A model generated the notes under the pieces. It saw only the letters and a list, made by a program, of their open reading frames with translations. It did not search any database and was not told the origin of the DNA. This document shows positions 1 to 6,105 of a stretch of DNA of 15,975 nt, one piece after another. The translations under genes were made by a program, and so were the position numbers. Every line of letters begins with the position of its first letter. Within the stretch, counting starts at the first letter, position 1. This DNA comes from Candidatus Parcubacteria bacterium (GTDB lineage: Bacteria; Patescibacteriota; Patescibacteriia; UBA1558; GWA2-36-10), in contig QZJA01000023.1 of NCBI GenBank assembly GCA_003599205.1, positions 1 to 15,975 on the forward strand, written 5' to 3'.

Positions 1-295
1 AAGATTCCAATTGGTAGTGAAGACAGCCGAGCTGTGCAATGCTTTTTCCGAACTCAATGATCCAATAGATCAAGGAGAGCGTTTTAATGAGCAAAAAAGG
101 CTCAAAGAAGCTGGTGACGAAGAAGCACAAGGCGCTGATGATGATTTTGTTGAAGCTCTCAAGCACGGTATGCCACCAACCGCTGGATTGGGTATTGGTA
201 TTGATAGACTGACAATGATGCTGGGTGATATAGAAAATATCAAAGAAGTTATTTTATTCCCAACTATGAGACCAAAAAATAATGAAGATAAATAA
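1..295 (+). CDS. lysS: Lysyl-tRNA synthetase, class II, C-terminal end (partial)
   Basis: Only the last ~97 codons are present; the frame is open to the left edge. The visible part carries two class II LysRS hallmarks: the lysine-site segment [12 protein letters not shown] followed by RFNEQ, and motif 3 as [15 protein letters not shown], ending in LFPTMRPK as is usual for the family. The enzyme attaches lysine to tRNA-Lys in the cytoplasm using ATP. The stop codon lies 14 bases inside the next gene (rdgB), so the two are translationally linked and probably share a transcript. The distance from motif 3 to the C-terminus is normal, so the gene looks intact here. The start and promoter are outside the window. 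Confidence 0.95.
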   Translation, partial: RFQLVVKTAELCNAFSELNDPIDQGERFNEQKRLKEAGDEEAQGADDDFVEALKHGMPPTAGLGIGIDRLTMMLGDIENIKEVILFPTMRPKNNEDK

Positions 296-881
296 GCTTT
301 TAGTTGGTACACACAATCCCGGTAAATTAACAGAAATAAAAAAGCAACTCAGCTCTTTAAATATTGAGATATTTTCTTTGACTGATTTGGGGATTAAGGA
401 AGATTATCAAGAAACAGGTGCTACTTTTGAAGAAAATGCTGTGGGTAAAGCCAAATTTTACCACCAGCTTTCTGGTTTGCCAACTTTGGCTGATGATGCT
501 GGCTTGGAAATAGATGCTTTGGGTGGTGAACCAGGAGTAATGTCGCGCCGCTGGCCAGGTTATGAAGCTAGCGATCAAGAGCTTTTGGATCTGCTTTTCA
601 CCAAGCTCAAAGGCGTACCGATGGAGAAACGCGGCGCTAAATTCGTAGCTATTAGCGCTTTGACGGACGGACAAGAACTTATTGTCAGTCGAGGAGAGTG
701 CCTGGGTAGAATTGGTACAGAGCTGGCTTGTGAAATAAAACCGGGGATACCTTGGAGCTCAGTATTTTATCCTACTGGTTACAAACAAGTATTTTCTCAG
801 CTTAGCGTAGAAGAAAAAAATAAAATCAGCCATCGTGGCCGATCACTTAATAATTTAATAAAGGAGTTAGAAAAAAAATGA
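282..881 (+). CDS. rdgB: RdgB/HAM1 family non-canonical purine NTP pyrophosphatase (XTP/dITP diphosphatase)
   Basis: A 199-residue protein of normal length for the Ham1/ITPase family, which hydrolyses dITP/ITP/XTP to the monophosphate and PPi and so keeps deaminated purines out of DNA and RNA. Visible family motifs: the N-terminal phosphate-binding loop [11 protein letters not shown] (T10, N12, K15), E50 in [19 protein letters not shown] (D71-D72), [10 protein letters not shown], and C-terminal [10 protein letters not shown] (H184, R185). The usual base-recognition motif GFGYDPxF is altered to GIPWSSVF (155-162), so the Tyr-Asp-Pro is Trp-Ser-Ser. The metal and phosphate side of the site looks intact, but substrate preference may differ. 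The ATG overlaps the end of lysS by 14 bases, and the stop overlaps the next gene as ATGA. No Shine-Dalgarno sequence precedes the start, so initiation is probably by coupling. Confidence 0.9.
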   Translation: MKINKLLVGTHNPGKLTEIKKQLSSLNIEIFSLTDLGIKEDYQETGATFEENAVGKAKFYHQLSGLPTLADDAGLEIDALGGEPGVMSRRWPGYEASDQELLDLLFTKLKGVPMEKRGAKFVAISALTDGQELIVSRGECLGRIGTELACEIKPGIPWSSVFYPTGYKQVFSQLSVEEKNKISHRGRSLNNLIKELEKK

Positions 882-1480
882 TTAAAAAATTATTCCTCTT
901 GACCGCTCTACTACTAATTTTCAGCGGTTGTACCAAATCTGAAAACGTAAATATAAATACAAATACTAAGGAAAATATAATTAATAAAGAAGAAAAAATG
1001 ACAGCGACTATCAAAACTACTAAGGGCGATATTAATATTGAGCTTTACAAAGGTAGAGTGCCACACACTGTTGATAATTTTGTTAAATTAGCCAAAGAAG
1101 GCTTTTATGATGATATATATTTTCATCGAGTAATAGAAAATTTTATGATTCAGACTGGTGATCCTCAAGCCAAAGGCGAAGTAGGCGTAGATTTTGTCTA
1201 TGAGCCAAATGGCAGTGGCTTACCGATTGCTGGCACTGGCGGACCAGGCTACAAATTTGCTGATGAATTTGATCCGGAGCTCAAGCACGATAGCTCGGGC
1301 GTATTATCAATGGCCAACTCCGGTCCCAATACCAATGGCTCACAATTTTTCATTACTCACGTGCCGACTCCTTGGCTAGACGGAAAGCATTCTGTTTTCG
1401 GCAAAGTAACATCAGGCCAGGATGTAGTAGATAGTATTGTTCAGGGTGATAAAATAGAAAGCATTATAATTAATGAATAA
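878..1480 (+). CDS. Cyclophilin-type peptidyl-prolyl isomerase, predicted lipoprotein
   Basis: A 200-residue protein. Residues 1-18 form a lipoprotein signal (KK, hydrophobic core, lipobox FSGC with C18). Residues 19-41 are a polar Asn/Lys-rich linker, and 42-200 are a cyclophilin domain. Catalytic-site residues are visible: R84 in YFHRVI, F89 in [10 protein letters not shown], the [16 protein letters not shown] stretch, W166 and H171 in [11 protein letters not shown]. It would isomerise prolyl bonds in proteins outside the cytoplasmic membrane. About 20 extra residues separate GDP (94-96) from GTGGPGY (119-125) compared with ordinary bacterial cyclophilins. The start overlaps the rdgB stop as ATGA and is preceded by AAGGAG at 861-866, one of the few clear Shine-Dalgarno sequences here, though its 11-base spacing is long. 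An internal ATG at 998 would give a cytoplasmic form, but the lipobox favours the upstream start. Confidence 0.9.
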   Translation: MIKKLFLLTALLLIFSGCTKSENVNINTNTKENIINKEEKMTATIKTTKGDINIELYKGRVPHTVDNFVKLAKEGFYDDIYFHRVIENFMIQTGDPQAKGEVGVDFVYEPNGSGLPIAGTGGPGYKFADEFDPELKHDSSGVLSMANSGPNTNGSQFFITHVPTPWLDGKHSVFGKVTSGQDVVDSIVQGDKIESIIINE

Positions 1481-1482
1481 TT

Positions 1483-2730
1483 ATGCTAGACATAAAATTG
1501 ATACGCGACAATACCAAAGAAGTTGAAACGGCTCTGCTCAAAAGGATGGGCAAAAAAGATCTTGATTTGTCAGTAGTTTTGAAATTGGATGATGAACGCA
1601 GATCCTTATTGACTCAGATAGAGCCTTTACAAGCTCAGCGTAATCAAGCTTCCAAGACCAAACCCGATGCCAAAACAATTACTCAAATAAAAAAAATTGG
1701 TGAGCAAATAAAAAAATTAGAAAGTAAACTGGAAAAAGTTGAGCTTGATTTTAATGAGCGGATGTCAGCCTTACCTAATCTTCCAGCTGACGACGTAGTG
1801 GCTGGTGGTAAGGAAAACAATCAAGTTATCAAAACTTTTAAGGATAAGCCAGCTTTTTCTTTTGCGCCAAAAAATCACGTTGACTTGGCTACAAATCTCA
1901 ATTTGATAGATTATCCGCGAGCCGCCAAAATGTCTGGTGCTGGCTTTTGGGCTTACGTCGGTGATGGCGCTTTGCTGGAGTGGGCACTATTGAATTATTT
2001 TATTGATTTTCATCGTTCACACGGTGATTATAAGTTTATGATTCCGCCATTTTTGTTGTCAGAAAAATCAGCTTACATATCAGGGCACTTACCAAAATTT
2101 AGAGAAGATTTGTTTTGGACGGAAGAGGGCAAGCTTTGTCTTAATGCTACTTCTGAAATGATGCTGGGCAATTATCACCGAGAAGAAATTTTACCAGCCG
2201 AAGAATTACCACTTAAGTATTATGCTTATTCTACCTGCTTTAGACGCGAGGCTGGAGCTTATCGGACAGAGGAGAGGGGTATGGTTCGCGGGCATCAGTT
2301 CAACAAGATAGAAATGTTTCATTTTACCAGACCAGAAAATTCTTGGTCAGCTTTTGACGAGCTATTATCTCATGCTCAGCAATTAGTAGAGGGTTTGGGT
2401 CTTCATTATAACACTGTCCAGCTGGCAGCGGGCGATTGTAGCTCTGCTATGGCCAAGACAGTTGATCTGGAGGTCTGGATTCCTAGTATGAATGGCTATA
2501 AAGAAGTATCAAGTGTTTCTAATGCTTTGGATTATCAGGCTAGACGAGGTAATATTCGCTTCAAAGATAAGGATGGTAAAAATAAATTTGTTCACACCCT
2601 GAATGCTTCGGGCTTAGCTACCAGTAGAGTCTTGCCGGCAATTTTGGAGCAGTATCAGCAAGCTGATGGCACAGTGCTTATTCCTGAAGCTTTACAAAAG
2701 TACATGGGTAAAAAATATTTGGGAAAATAA
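1483..2730 (+). CDS. serS: Seryl-tRNA synthetase
   Basis: A 415-residue protein, the normal length for bacterial SerRS. An N-terminal helical arm (about residues 25-100, rich in Lys/Glu/Gln heptads) is the tRNA-binding coiled coil. The class II catalytic core follows: serine-binding TSE in LNATSEMMLGN, motif 2 as CFRREAG followed by RGMVRGHQFNKIEMF, and motif 3 as LNASGLATSRVLPAILEQYQ with terminal DGTVLIPEALQKYMG. It charges tRNA-Ser and, where selenocysteine is used, tRNA-Sec. The start lies 2 bases after the cyclophilin stop with no Shine-Dalgarno sequence. The stop overlaps the alr ATG by one base (TAATG), which suggests translational coupling. Confidence 0.97.
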   Translation: MLDIKLIRDNTKEVETALLKRMGKKDLDLSVVLKLDDERRSLLTQIEPLQAQRNQASKTKPDAKTITQIKKIGEQIKKLESKLEKVELDFNERMSALPNLPADDVVAGGKENNQVIKTFKDKPAFSFAPKNHVDLATNLNLIDYPRAAKMSGAGFWAYVGDGALLEWALLNYFIDFHRSHGDYKFMIPPFLLSEKSAYISGHLPKFREDLFWTEEGKLCLNATSEMMLGNYHREEILPAEELPLKYYAYSTCFRREAGAYRTEERGMVRGHQFNKIEMFHFTRPENSWSAFDELLSHAQQLVEGLGLHYNTVQLAAGDCSSAMAKTVDLEVWIPSMNGYKEVSSVSNALDYQARRGNIRFKDKDGKNKFVHTLNASGLATSRVLPAILEQYQQADGTVLIPEALQKYMGKKYLGK

Positions 2731-3866
2731 TGTTTATCTTAAAATCAAAACCAAAACATCTTAACTGGGTAGAAATAAATAAAAAAAATCTTTTACATAA
2801 TGTAGCACAGTTCAAAAATTTAGCACCAAATTCAGAAATTTGGCCAGTGATAAAGAGTAATGCTTACGGTCACGGCTTCAAAGAGGTGTTGAAAATTTTG
2901 GATAAGGACAAGAATGTTAGTGGTTTTGCCGTAGTCAATCTTGATGAGGCGATTTCGGCTCAGAAAAAAAGCAAAAAACCAATAATGGTTTTGAGTTATT
3001 TTAATCGTGATAAAAAGTCATTACTGGCCGCGCTTCGTCATAAGATTTATTTGCCGGTTTATGATTACGAAACTATAGATTATTTGGCTGACTTAGGTAA
3101 AAAATTAAAAAAGGTATTTTGGGTAAATATAAAAATTGATACTGGGACAAATAGACTTGGTTTTAGAACAGAGGAGGCTAATAAGGCTATAGAGCTTATT
3201 CGCACAAAAAAATATTTGAAAGTATTTAGTATTTTCACTCATTATGCCGAGTCAGAAGCAGAAAATTTGGATTTTTCTCGAGAACAACTCACTACTTTCA
3301 ATAGTATCACCAGCAAGTACCTTGATTCAAAAATACATTCTGCTTGTTCAGCTGCTTCTATTGGTATGAGCGATTCACAACAGGATATAATCCGTTTGGG
3401 TATTAGTCTTTATGGTTTGTGGCCCAGTAGAGCAGCTCAACAAAGGGGTCTGGCACAAGGAATAGAATTAAAGCCAGTCTTATCCTGGAAGACAAGAATT
3501 ATTCAGATAAAAGATATTAGAATTGGCGAATCAATTGGTTATAATCGGACCTATAGATGTGAACAGACCGCCAAAGTAGCAGTTTTGCCTTTGGGATATA
3601 ATGAAGGTTATAGCCGCGCGTTTTCCAACAAAGCAGAAGTTATTATCAAGGGCAATCGTTACAAAGTCAGGGGAAATATCTGCATGAATTTAACAATGAT
3701 AGAATTGCCGGAAGATACTGATATCAAAGTAGGGGAGGAAGTGATTGTCTTAGGTCAGAACAAGGAAGAAAATATTTCAGCTGAAGAATTAGCTTCTCTT
3801 TCGCAGACAATAAATTATGAAGTTGTTACAAAAATAAATCCACAACTTCCCCGCATACTAGTATAA
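2730..3866 (+). CDS. alr: Alanine racemase (PLP-dependent)
   Basis: A 378-residue fold-III PLP enzyme that interconverts L- and D-alanine for peptidoglycan. The PLP lysine is K42 in the signature VIKSNAYGHG, and the second catalytic base is Y271 in SIGYNRTYR. IKIDTGTNRLGF (135-146) and VAVLPLGYNEGYSR (283-296) are typical. The dimer/substrate-entry segment reads GNICMNLTMIEL (315-326), where most family members have CMD; the Asp is Asn (N320) here. Everything else argues for an active enzyme. It is coupled to serS by a one-base overlap, and an FtsQ-like gene follows after 49 bases, so a cell-wall supply gene sits directly before a division gene. A wall precursor role also implies that this organism makes its own peptidoglycan. 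Confidence 0.95.
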   Translation: MFILKSKPKHLNWVEINKKNLLHNVAQFKNLAPNSEIWPVIKSNAYGHGFKEVLKILDKDKNVSGFAVVNLDEAISAQKKSKKPIMVLSYFNRDKKSLLAALRHKIYLPVYDYETIDYLADLGKKLKKVFWVNIKIDTGTNRLGFRTEEANKAIELIRTKKYLKVFSIFTHYAESEAENLDFSREQLTTFNSITSKYLDSKIHSACSAASIGMSDSQQDIIRLGISLYGLWPSRAAQQRGLAQGIELKPVLSWKTRIIQIKDIRIGESIGYNRTYRCEQTAKVAVLPLGYNEGYSRAFSNKAEVIIKGNRYKVRGNICMNLTMIELPEDTDIKVGEEVIVLGQNKEENISAEELASLSQTINYEVVTKINPQLPRILV

Positions 3867-3915
3867 ACAATATTTTACGACACATATATTTTAATCTTTC
3901 CCTCAAGGGTAGAGT

Positions 3916-4752
3916 ATGATGAAGACGCGAATAAAAACAACAAAATCATGGCAACAGCACATGCCGCGGCGGCCCAGACGTAATCGGTCAGCTTATTATA
4001 GTCAGGATCATAGCAGTTCGTCAAAGAAAAAAATAATTTTAATTATCTGGCTAATTTTAGCAATTTTTCTTATTCAAGGGATCTTTCAAATAGGATATTT
4101 AAGGTTAAAAAACTTTGTTTTGGTGAATAATCAAGATTTGACCCAAAGCGAAGTGGAAGAATTTTTGGAATCAAAGTTAGCGACTAGCAAGTATTTTTTA
4201 TTTAAAAACTCAAATTTCTTTTTGTTTGACCCAGAACCAGTAGAAAAAGAGTTAGCGGAAAATTTTAATTTAGATAAAGCTGTTATCAAAAAAATTTGGC
4301 CCAACAAATTGGAAATTACAGTCACAGAAAAAATTTCACATTTTATTTGGTCCAAAGATGATACTTTATACCTTCTAGATGCTTCGGGGGCCTTAAATCG
4401 TCAAATACGAGCTCGTGATGAAAAATACCTTATAATCAAGGACATTCGTAGTGCTAGACCGACTGGTAATCAGATTTTTAGTTCTGAAGAGATAGAAATC
4501 ATCAATCAACTGTATTTGGAGTGGATTGACCACGTGGCTGATAAAGAAACACTAGATATGATTGTTATTAGTGACAATTGGAATTTAATAGAGCTTCATA
4601 CTAAGACCGGATTTTATGTTAAAATTGATGCTCAGGAAAGCATCAAGAAGCAGATGAATAATTTAAAACAGATTTTGATGGCGGGTAATATAACGGGTGT
4701 AGATGTCGACTATATAGATGTTAGGTTTGGGGATAAGGTCTATTTTAAATAG
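3916..4752 (+). CDS. ftsQ: FtsQ/DivIB-like cell division protein with POTRA domain
   Basis: A 278-residue bitopic membrane protein. Residues 1-38 are a basic cytoplasmic tail rich in Arg, Lys and Ser. Residues 39-58 form one transmembrane helix (IILIIWLILAIFLIQG core). Residues ~60-140 form a POTRA-like domain ending in the characteristic IKKIWPNKLEITVTEK segment. The FtsQ beta-domain follows, beginning with LYLLDASGAL. Proteins of this type link FtsB/FtsL and the FtsWI synthase at the division septum. Identity rests on architecture and the WPN-L-I-V-EK motif, because FtsQ sequences diverge strongly. The start could be either of two consecutive ATGs (3916 or 3919). A weak Shine-Dalgarno-like AAGGG lies at about 3905. 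No terminator follows; 111 bases separate it from the recombinase gene. Confidence 0.85.
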   Translation: MMKTRIKTTKSWQQHMPRRPRRNRSAYYSQDHSSSSKKKIILIIWLILAIFLIQGIFQIGYLRLKNFVLVNNQDLTQSEVEEFLESKLATSKYFLFKNSNFFLFDPEPVEKELAENFNLDKAVIKKIWPNKLEITVTEKISHFIWSKDDTLYLLDASGALNRQIRARDEKYLIIKDIRSARPTGNQIFSSEEIEIINQLYLEWIDHVADKETLDMIVISDNWNLIELHTKTGFYVKIDAQESIKKQMNNLKQILMAGNITGVDVDYIDVRFGDKVYFK

Positions 4753-4778
4753 AATATCTTCAAAATACTTATTAAGTT

Positions 4779-4802
4779 GTTTATATTAAGCATAATATAA
4801 AC
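4779..4802. repeat. Perfect 10-base inverted repeat with 4-base spacer upstream of the xer promoter
   Basis: GTTTATATTA is followed by AGCA and then by its exact reverse complement TAATATAAAC. It is AT-rich, has no T-run after it, and lies 27 bases before the -35 box of the recombinase promoter. An operator or recombinase-binding dyad is possible; a terminator is unlikely. It does not match the usual dif layout (ATAA, six bases, TTAT). Confidence 0.6.
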
Positions 4803-4828
4803 TGAGTATAATAACTCTTACACTCAAT

Positions 4829-4857
4829 TTGACAGGCCATTAAGCTCAAGATATAAT
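4829..4857 (+). promoter_or_regulatory. Sigma70-type promoter of the xer recombinase gene
   Basis: TTGACA (4829-4834), a 17-base spacer and TATAAT (4852-4857) match the consensus at all twelve positions. Only six bases separate the -10 box from the ATG at 4864, so the expected transcription start lies on or next to the first base of the start codon. This predicts a leaderless mRNA. Confidence 0.9.
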
Positions 4858-4863
4858 ATAGAT

Positions 4864-5820
4864 ATGAAGAAACCAGGTAAAAAGATAAGCCTCCCTCTCC
4901 TCGATGAGTTTTTGGAAAATATCCAATCTAATAATTACTCAGCTGAGACGGTTTATAATTATGAGAGGGACTTAAATACTTTTGAAAATTTTTTAGCAGA
5001 TGATATCAAAACTCCTTTTGCTCAATTGAGTAAGCGTTCACTTATCAAATACAAAGCCTACCTCTCCTCTACTTCTAGACATACAGCCTCTGATAGCAAG
5101 GGGCAAAAGCAATTATCAAGTTATAGTATCAATCGCATTTTGTCGGCCCTGAGGTCTTATTTGAAATTTTTAAATGATGTAGATTATAAAAGTCCTATCA
5201 ATGCCGATGCTGTCAAATTACTTAAAACCGAAAAAAAAGCCGGTCAAGTGCCTGAGATGCGTGAGCTGATTAGTTTGATTGAGGCACCTAATAAATACGA
5301 AAAGGATCCAACTATTGCTATGCGCAATCGGGCTATGCTAGAGACTTTGTTTGCTACTGGTATGCGTATTTCTGAATTACTTTCTCTCAAACGCCAGCAA
5401 CTAGATCAAAGTGGCCGTATTTATATTATGGGTAAGGGCAAAAAACAACGCTTTGTTTATTTGACTCCTCGCGCTATAAAATATATCGGAGCTTATTTGA
5501 AAGCAAGACATGATGATATGCCTTATTTATTTATTCCTTACCGCGGTCGCAATAACCCCGATAAACAAAAAAAGATATCTACCAACTATCTTCAATACAA
5601 AATAAAACGTTATCGCGAATTATTATCTATCAATATTCCCATTTCTGCTCATTCATTGCGCCATGCCTTTGCTACTTATCTGGCAGAAAATGGCGCTAAT
5701 CCAGCGGCTATTCAAATACTCTTGGGCCATGAATCATTAGACACTACTACTCGTTATGTCCATGCTTCCGATAGATATGCCGAAAAGATTCATACCAAAT
5801 TTCATCCTCTCAAACAATAA
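4864..5820 (+). CDS. xerC: Tyrosine recombinase of the XerC/XerD family
   Basis: A 318-residue site-specific recombinase. Residues 8-105 form the SAM-like core-binding domain, and about 125-318 form the catalytic domain. All catalytic residues are visible: R168 in ATGMRISELL, K191 in MGKGKKQRF, H263 and R266 in HSLRHAFATYL, H289 in LLGHESLDTTTRY and nucleophile Y298. The expected role is resolution of chromosome dimers at a dif site near the end of replication. No phage or transposon genes lie nearby, which supports a housekeeping Xer over an integrase. XerC versus XerD (or a sole Xer) cannot be decided from sequence alone. The gene is monocistronic: it has its own consensus promoter, and the strand switch follows directly. 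The minus-strand RNA terminator begins about 8 bases after its stop. Confidence 0.92.
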   Translation: MKKPGKKISLPLLDEFLENIQSNNYSAETVYNYERDLNTFENFLADDIKTPFAQLSKRSLIKYKAYLSSTSRHTASDSKGQKQLSSYSINRILSALRSYLKFLNDVDYKSPINADAVKLLKTEKKAGQVPEMRELISLIEAPNKYEKDPTIAMRNRAMLETLFATGMRISELLSLKRQQLDQSGRIYIMGKGKKQRFVYLTPRAIKYIGAYLKARHDDMPYLFIPYRGRNNPDKQKKISTNYLQYKIKRYRELLSINIPISAHSLRHAFATYLAENGANPAAIQILLGHESLDTTTRYVHASDRYAEKIHTKFHPLKQ

Positions 5821-5828
5821 ATTTTGGC

Positions 5829-5858
5829 AAAAATAAAGCAGGGATTATCGTACCCTGC
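5829..5858 (-). terminator. Intrinsic terminator of the minus-strand RNA
   Basis: On the minus strand GCAGGG, a nine-base loop and CCCTGC form a perfect 6-bp GC-rich stem, followed at once by TTTATTTTT. On the plus strand no T-run follows the hairpin, so it serves the minus-strand RNA and any read-through from capA, not xer. Confidence 0.9.
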
Positions 5859-6049
5859 AACACATCCTTGTGCGGTGACGAAGTCACCATCCGATGTAAC
5901 GCCTCTGCCCGAGGAGGGTTTCTTGATGAGTAGTACCTCTACTGAGGATATTTGGGTTGTTGTGCCGTCAGGCGTCGATTCAGTGAATCACCCAAAGATC
6001 TCCTGCAGCGAAGAACCTTTCATCAAGTTCAAATGTGAACAACTATGAT
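5829..6049 (-). ncRNA. Unrecognised structured small RNA of about 220 nt, with its own promoter and terminator
   Basis: The minus strand between the convergent xer and capA-like genes holds a complete RNA transcription unit. The predicted 5' end is near 6049 and the 3' end near 5829. Hand count gives 93 G+C in 180 bases (5841-6020), about 52%, well above the neighbouring AT-rich genes. Self-complementary segments (plus coordinates) are: 5922-5929 with 6020-6027 (8 bp), enclosing 5951-5957 with 5990-5996 (7 bp). The second helix encloses two hairpins, 5964-5966/5971-5973 and 5977-5981/5985-5989. A perfect 6-bp hairpin lies at 5874-5888, a 5' hairpin at 6027-6040, and the terminator hairpin at 5838-5858. 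No credible reading frame exists on this strand. I see no signature of RNase P RNA, tmRNA or SRP RNA. A divergent 6S RNA or a lineage-specific RNA remains possible. Function is unknown. Confidence 0.8.
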
Positions 6050-6054
6050 ATGGT

Positions 6055-6083
6055 ATGTTAGCACATATATTATTTTTTGTCAA
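6055..6083 (-). promoter_or_regulatory. Strong promoter of the minus-strand RNA
   Basis: Read on the minus strand: TTGACA (6083-6078), a 17-base spacer, then TAACAT (6060-6055), preceded by TGC as in an extended -10. The start of transcription is expected near 6049-6046. The -35 box lies about 22 bases after the capA stop, so the RNA has its own promoter even though the gene before it runs the same way. Confidence 0.85.
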
Positions 6084-6105
6084 GAGTAACCAATATCCTC
6101 GGTAT

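Noticed and set aside
70..312. Minus-strand reading frames opposite lysS, rdgB, the M23 gene, gltX and others
   Set aside because: They lie wholly opposite genes with clear family motifs, and lack promoters or recognisable domains.
998..1480. Internal ATG as a cytoplasmic start for the cyclophilin
   Set aside because: The upstream start provides a basic N-terminus, hydrophobic core and lipobox cysteine, overlaps the previous stop as ATGA and has an AAGGAG before it.
4807..4812. Second TATAAT upstream of xer as an additional promoter
   Set aside because: No -35 element and no TGN extension at the right position. The consensus promoter at 4829-4857 suffices.
6018..6030. CTTGATGA on the minus strand as a hammerhead ribozyme core
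   Set aside because: The core requires CTGATGA, a stem and GAAA. This segment instead pairs fully with TCATCAAG 90 bases away.
5824..6048. A 74-codon plus-strand reading frame after the xer gene
   Set aside because: It starts with TTG, has no promoter or ribosome site, resembles no protein I know, and lies antisense to the minus-strand RNA. The RNA's promoter, helices and terminator explain the sequence better.
5829..6049. The RNA as tmRNA, RNase P RNA or SRP RNA
   Set aside because: No CCA end or TPsiC-like arm, no GAGGAAAGTCC or ACAGAA-type RNase P core, and no GGAAGG-type SRP tetraloop helix could be found.
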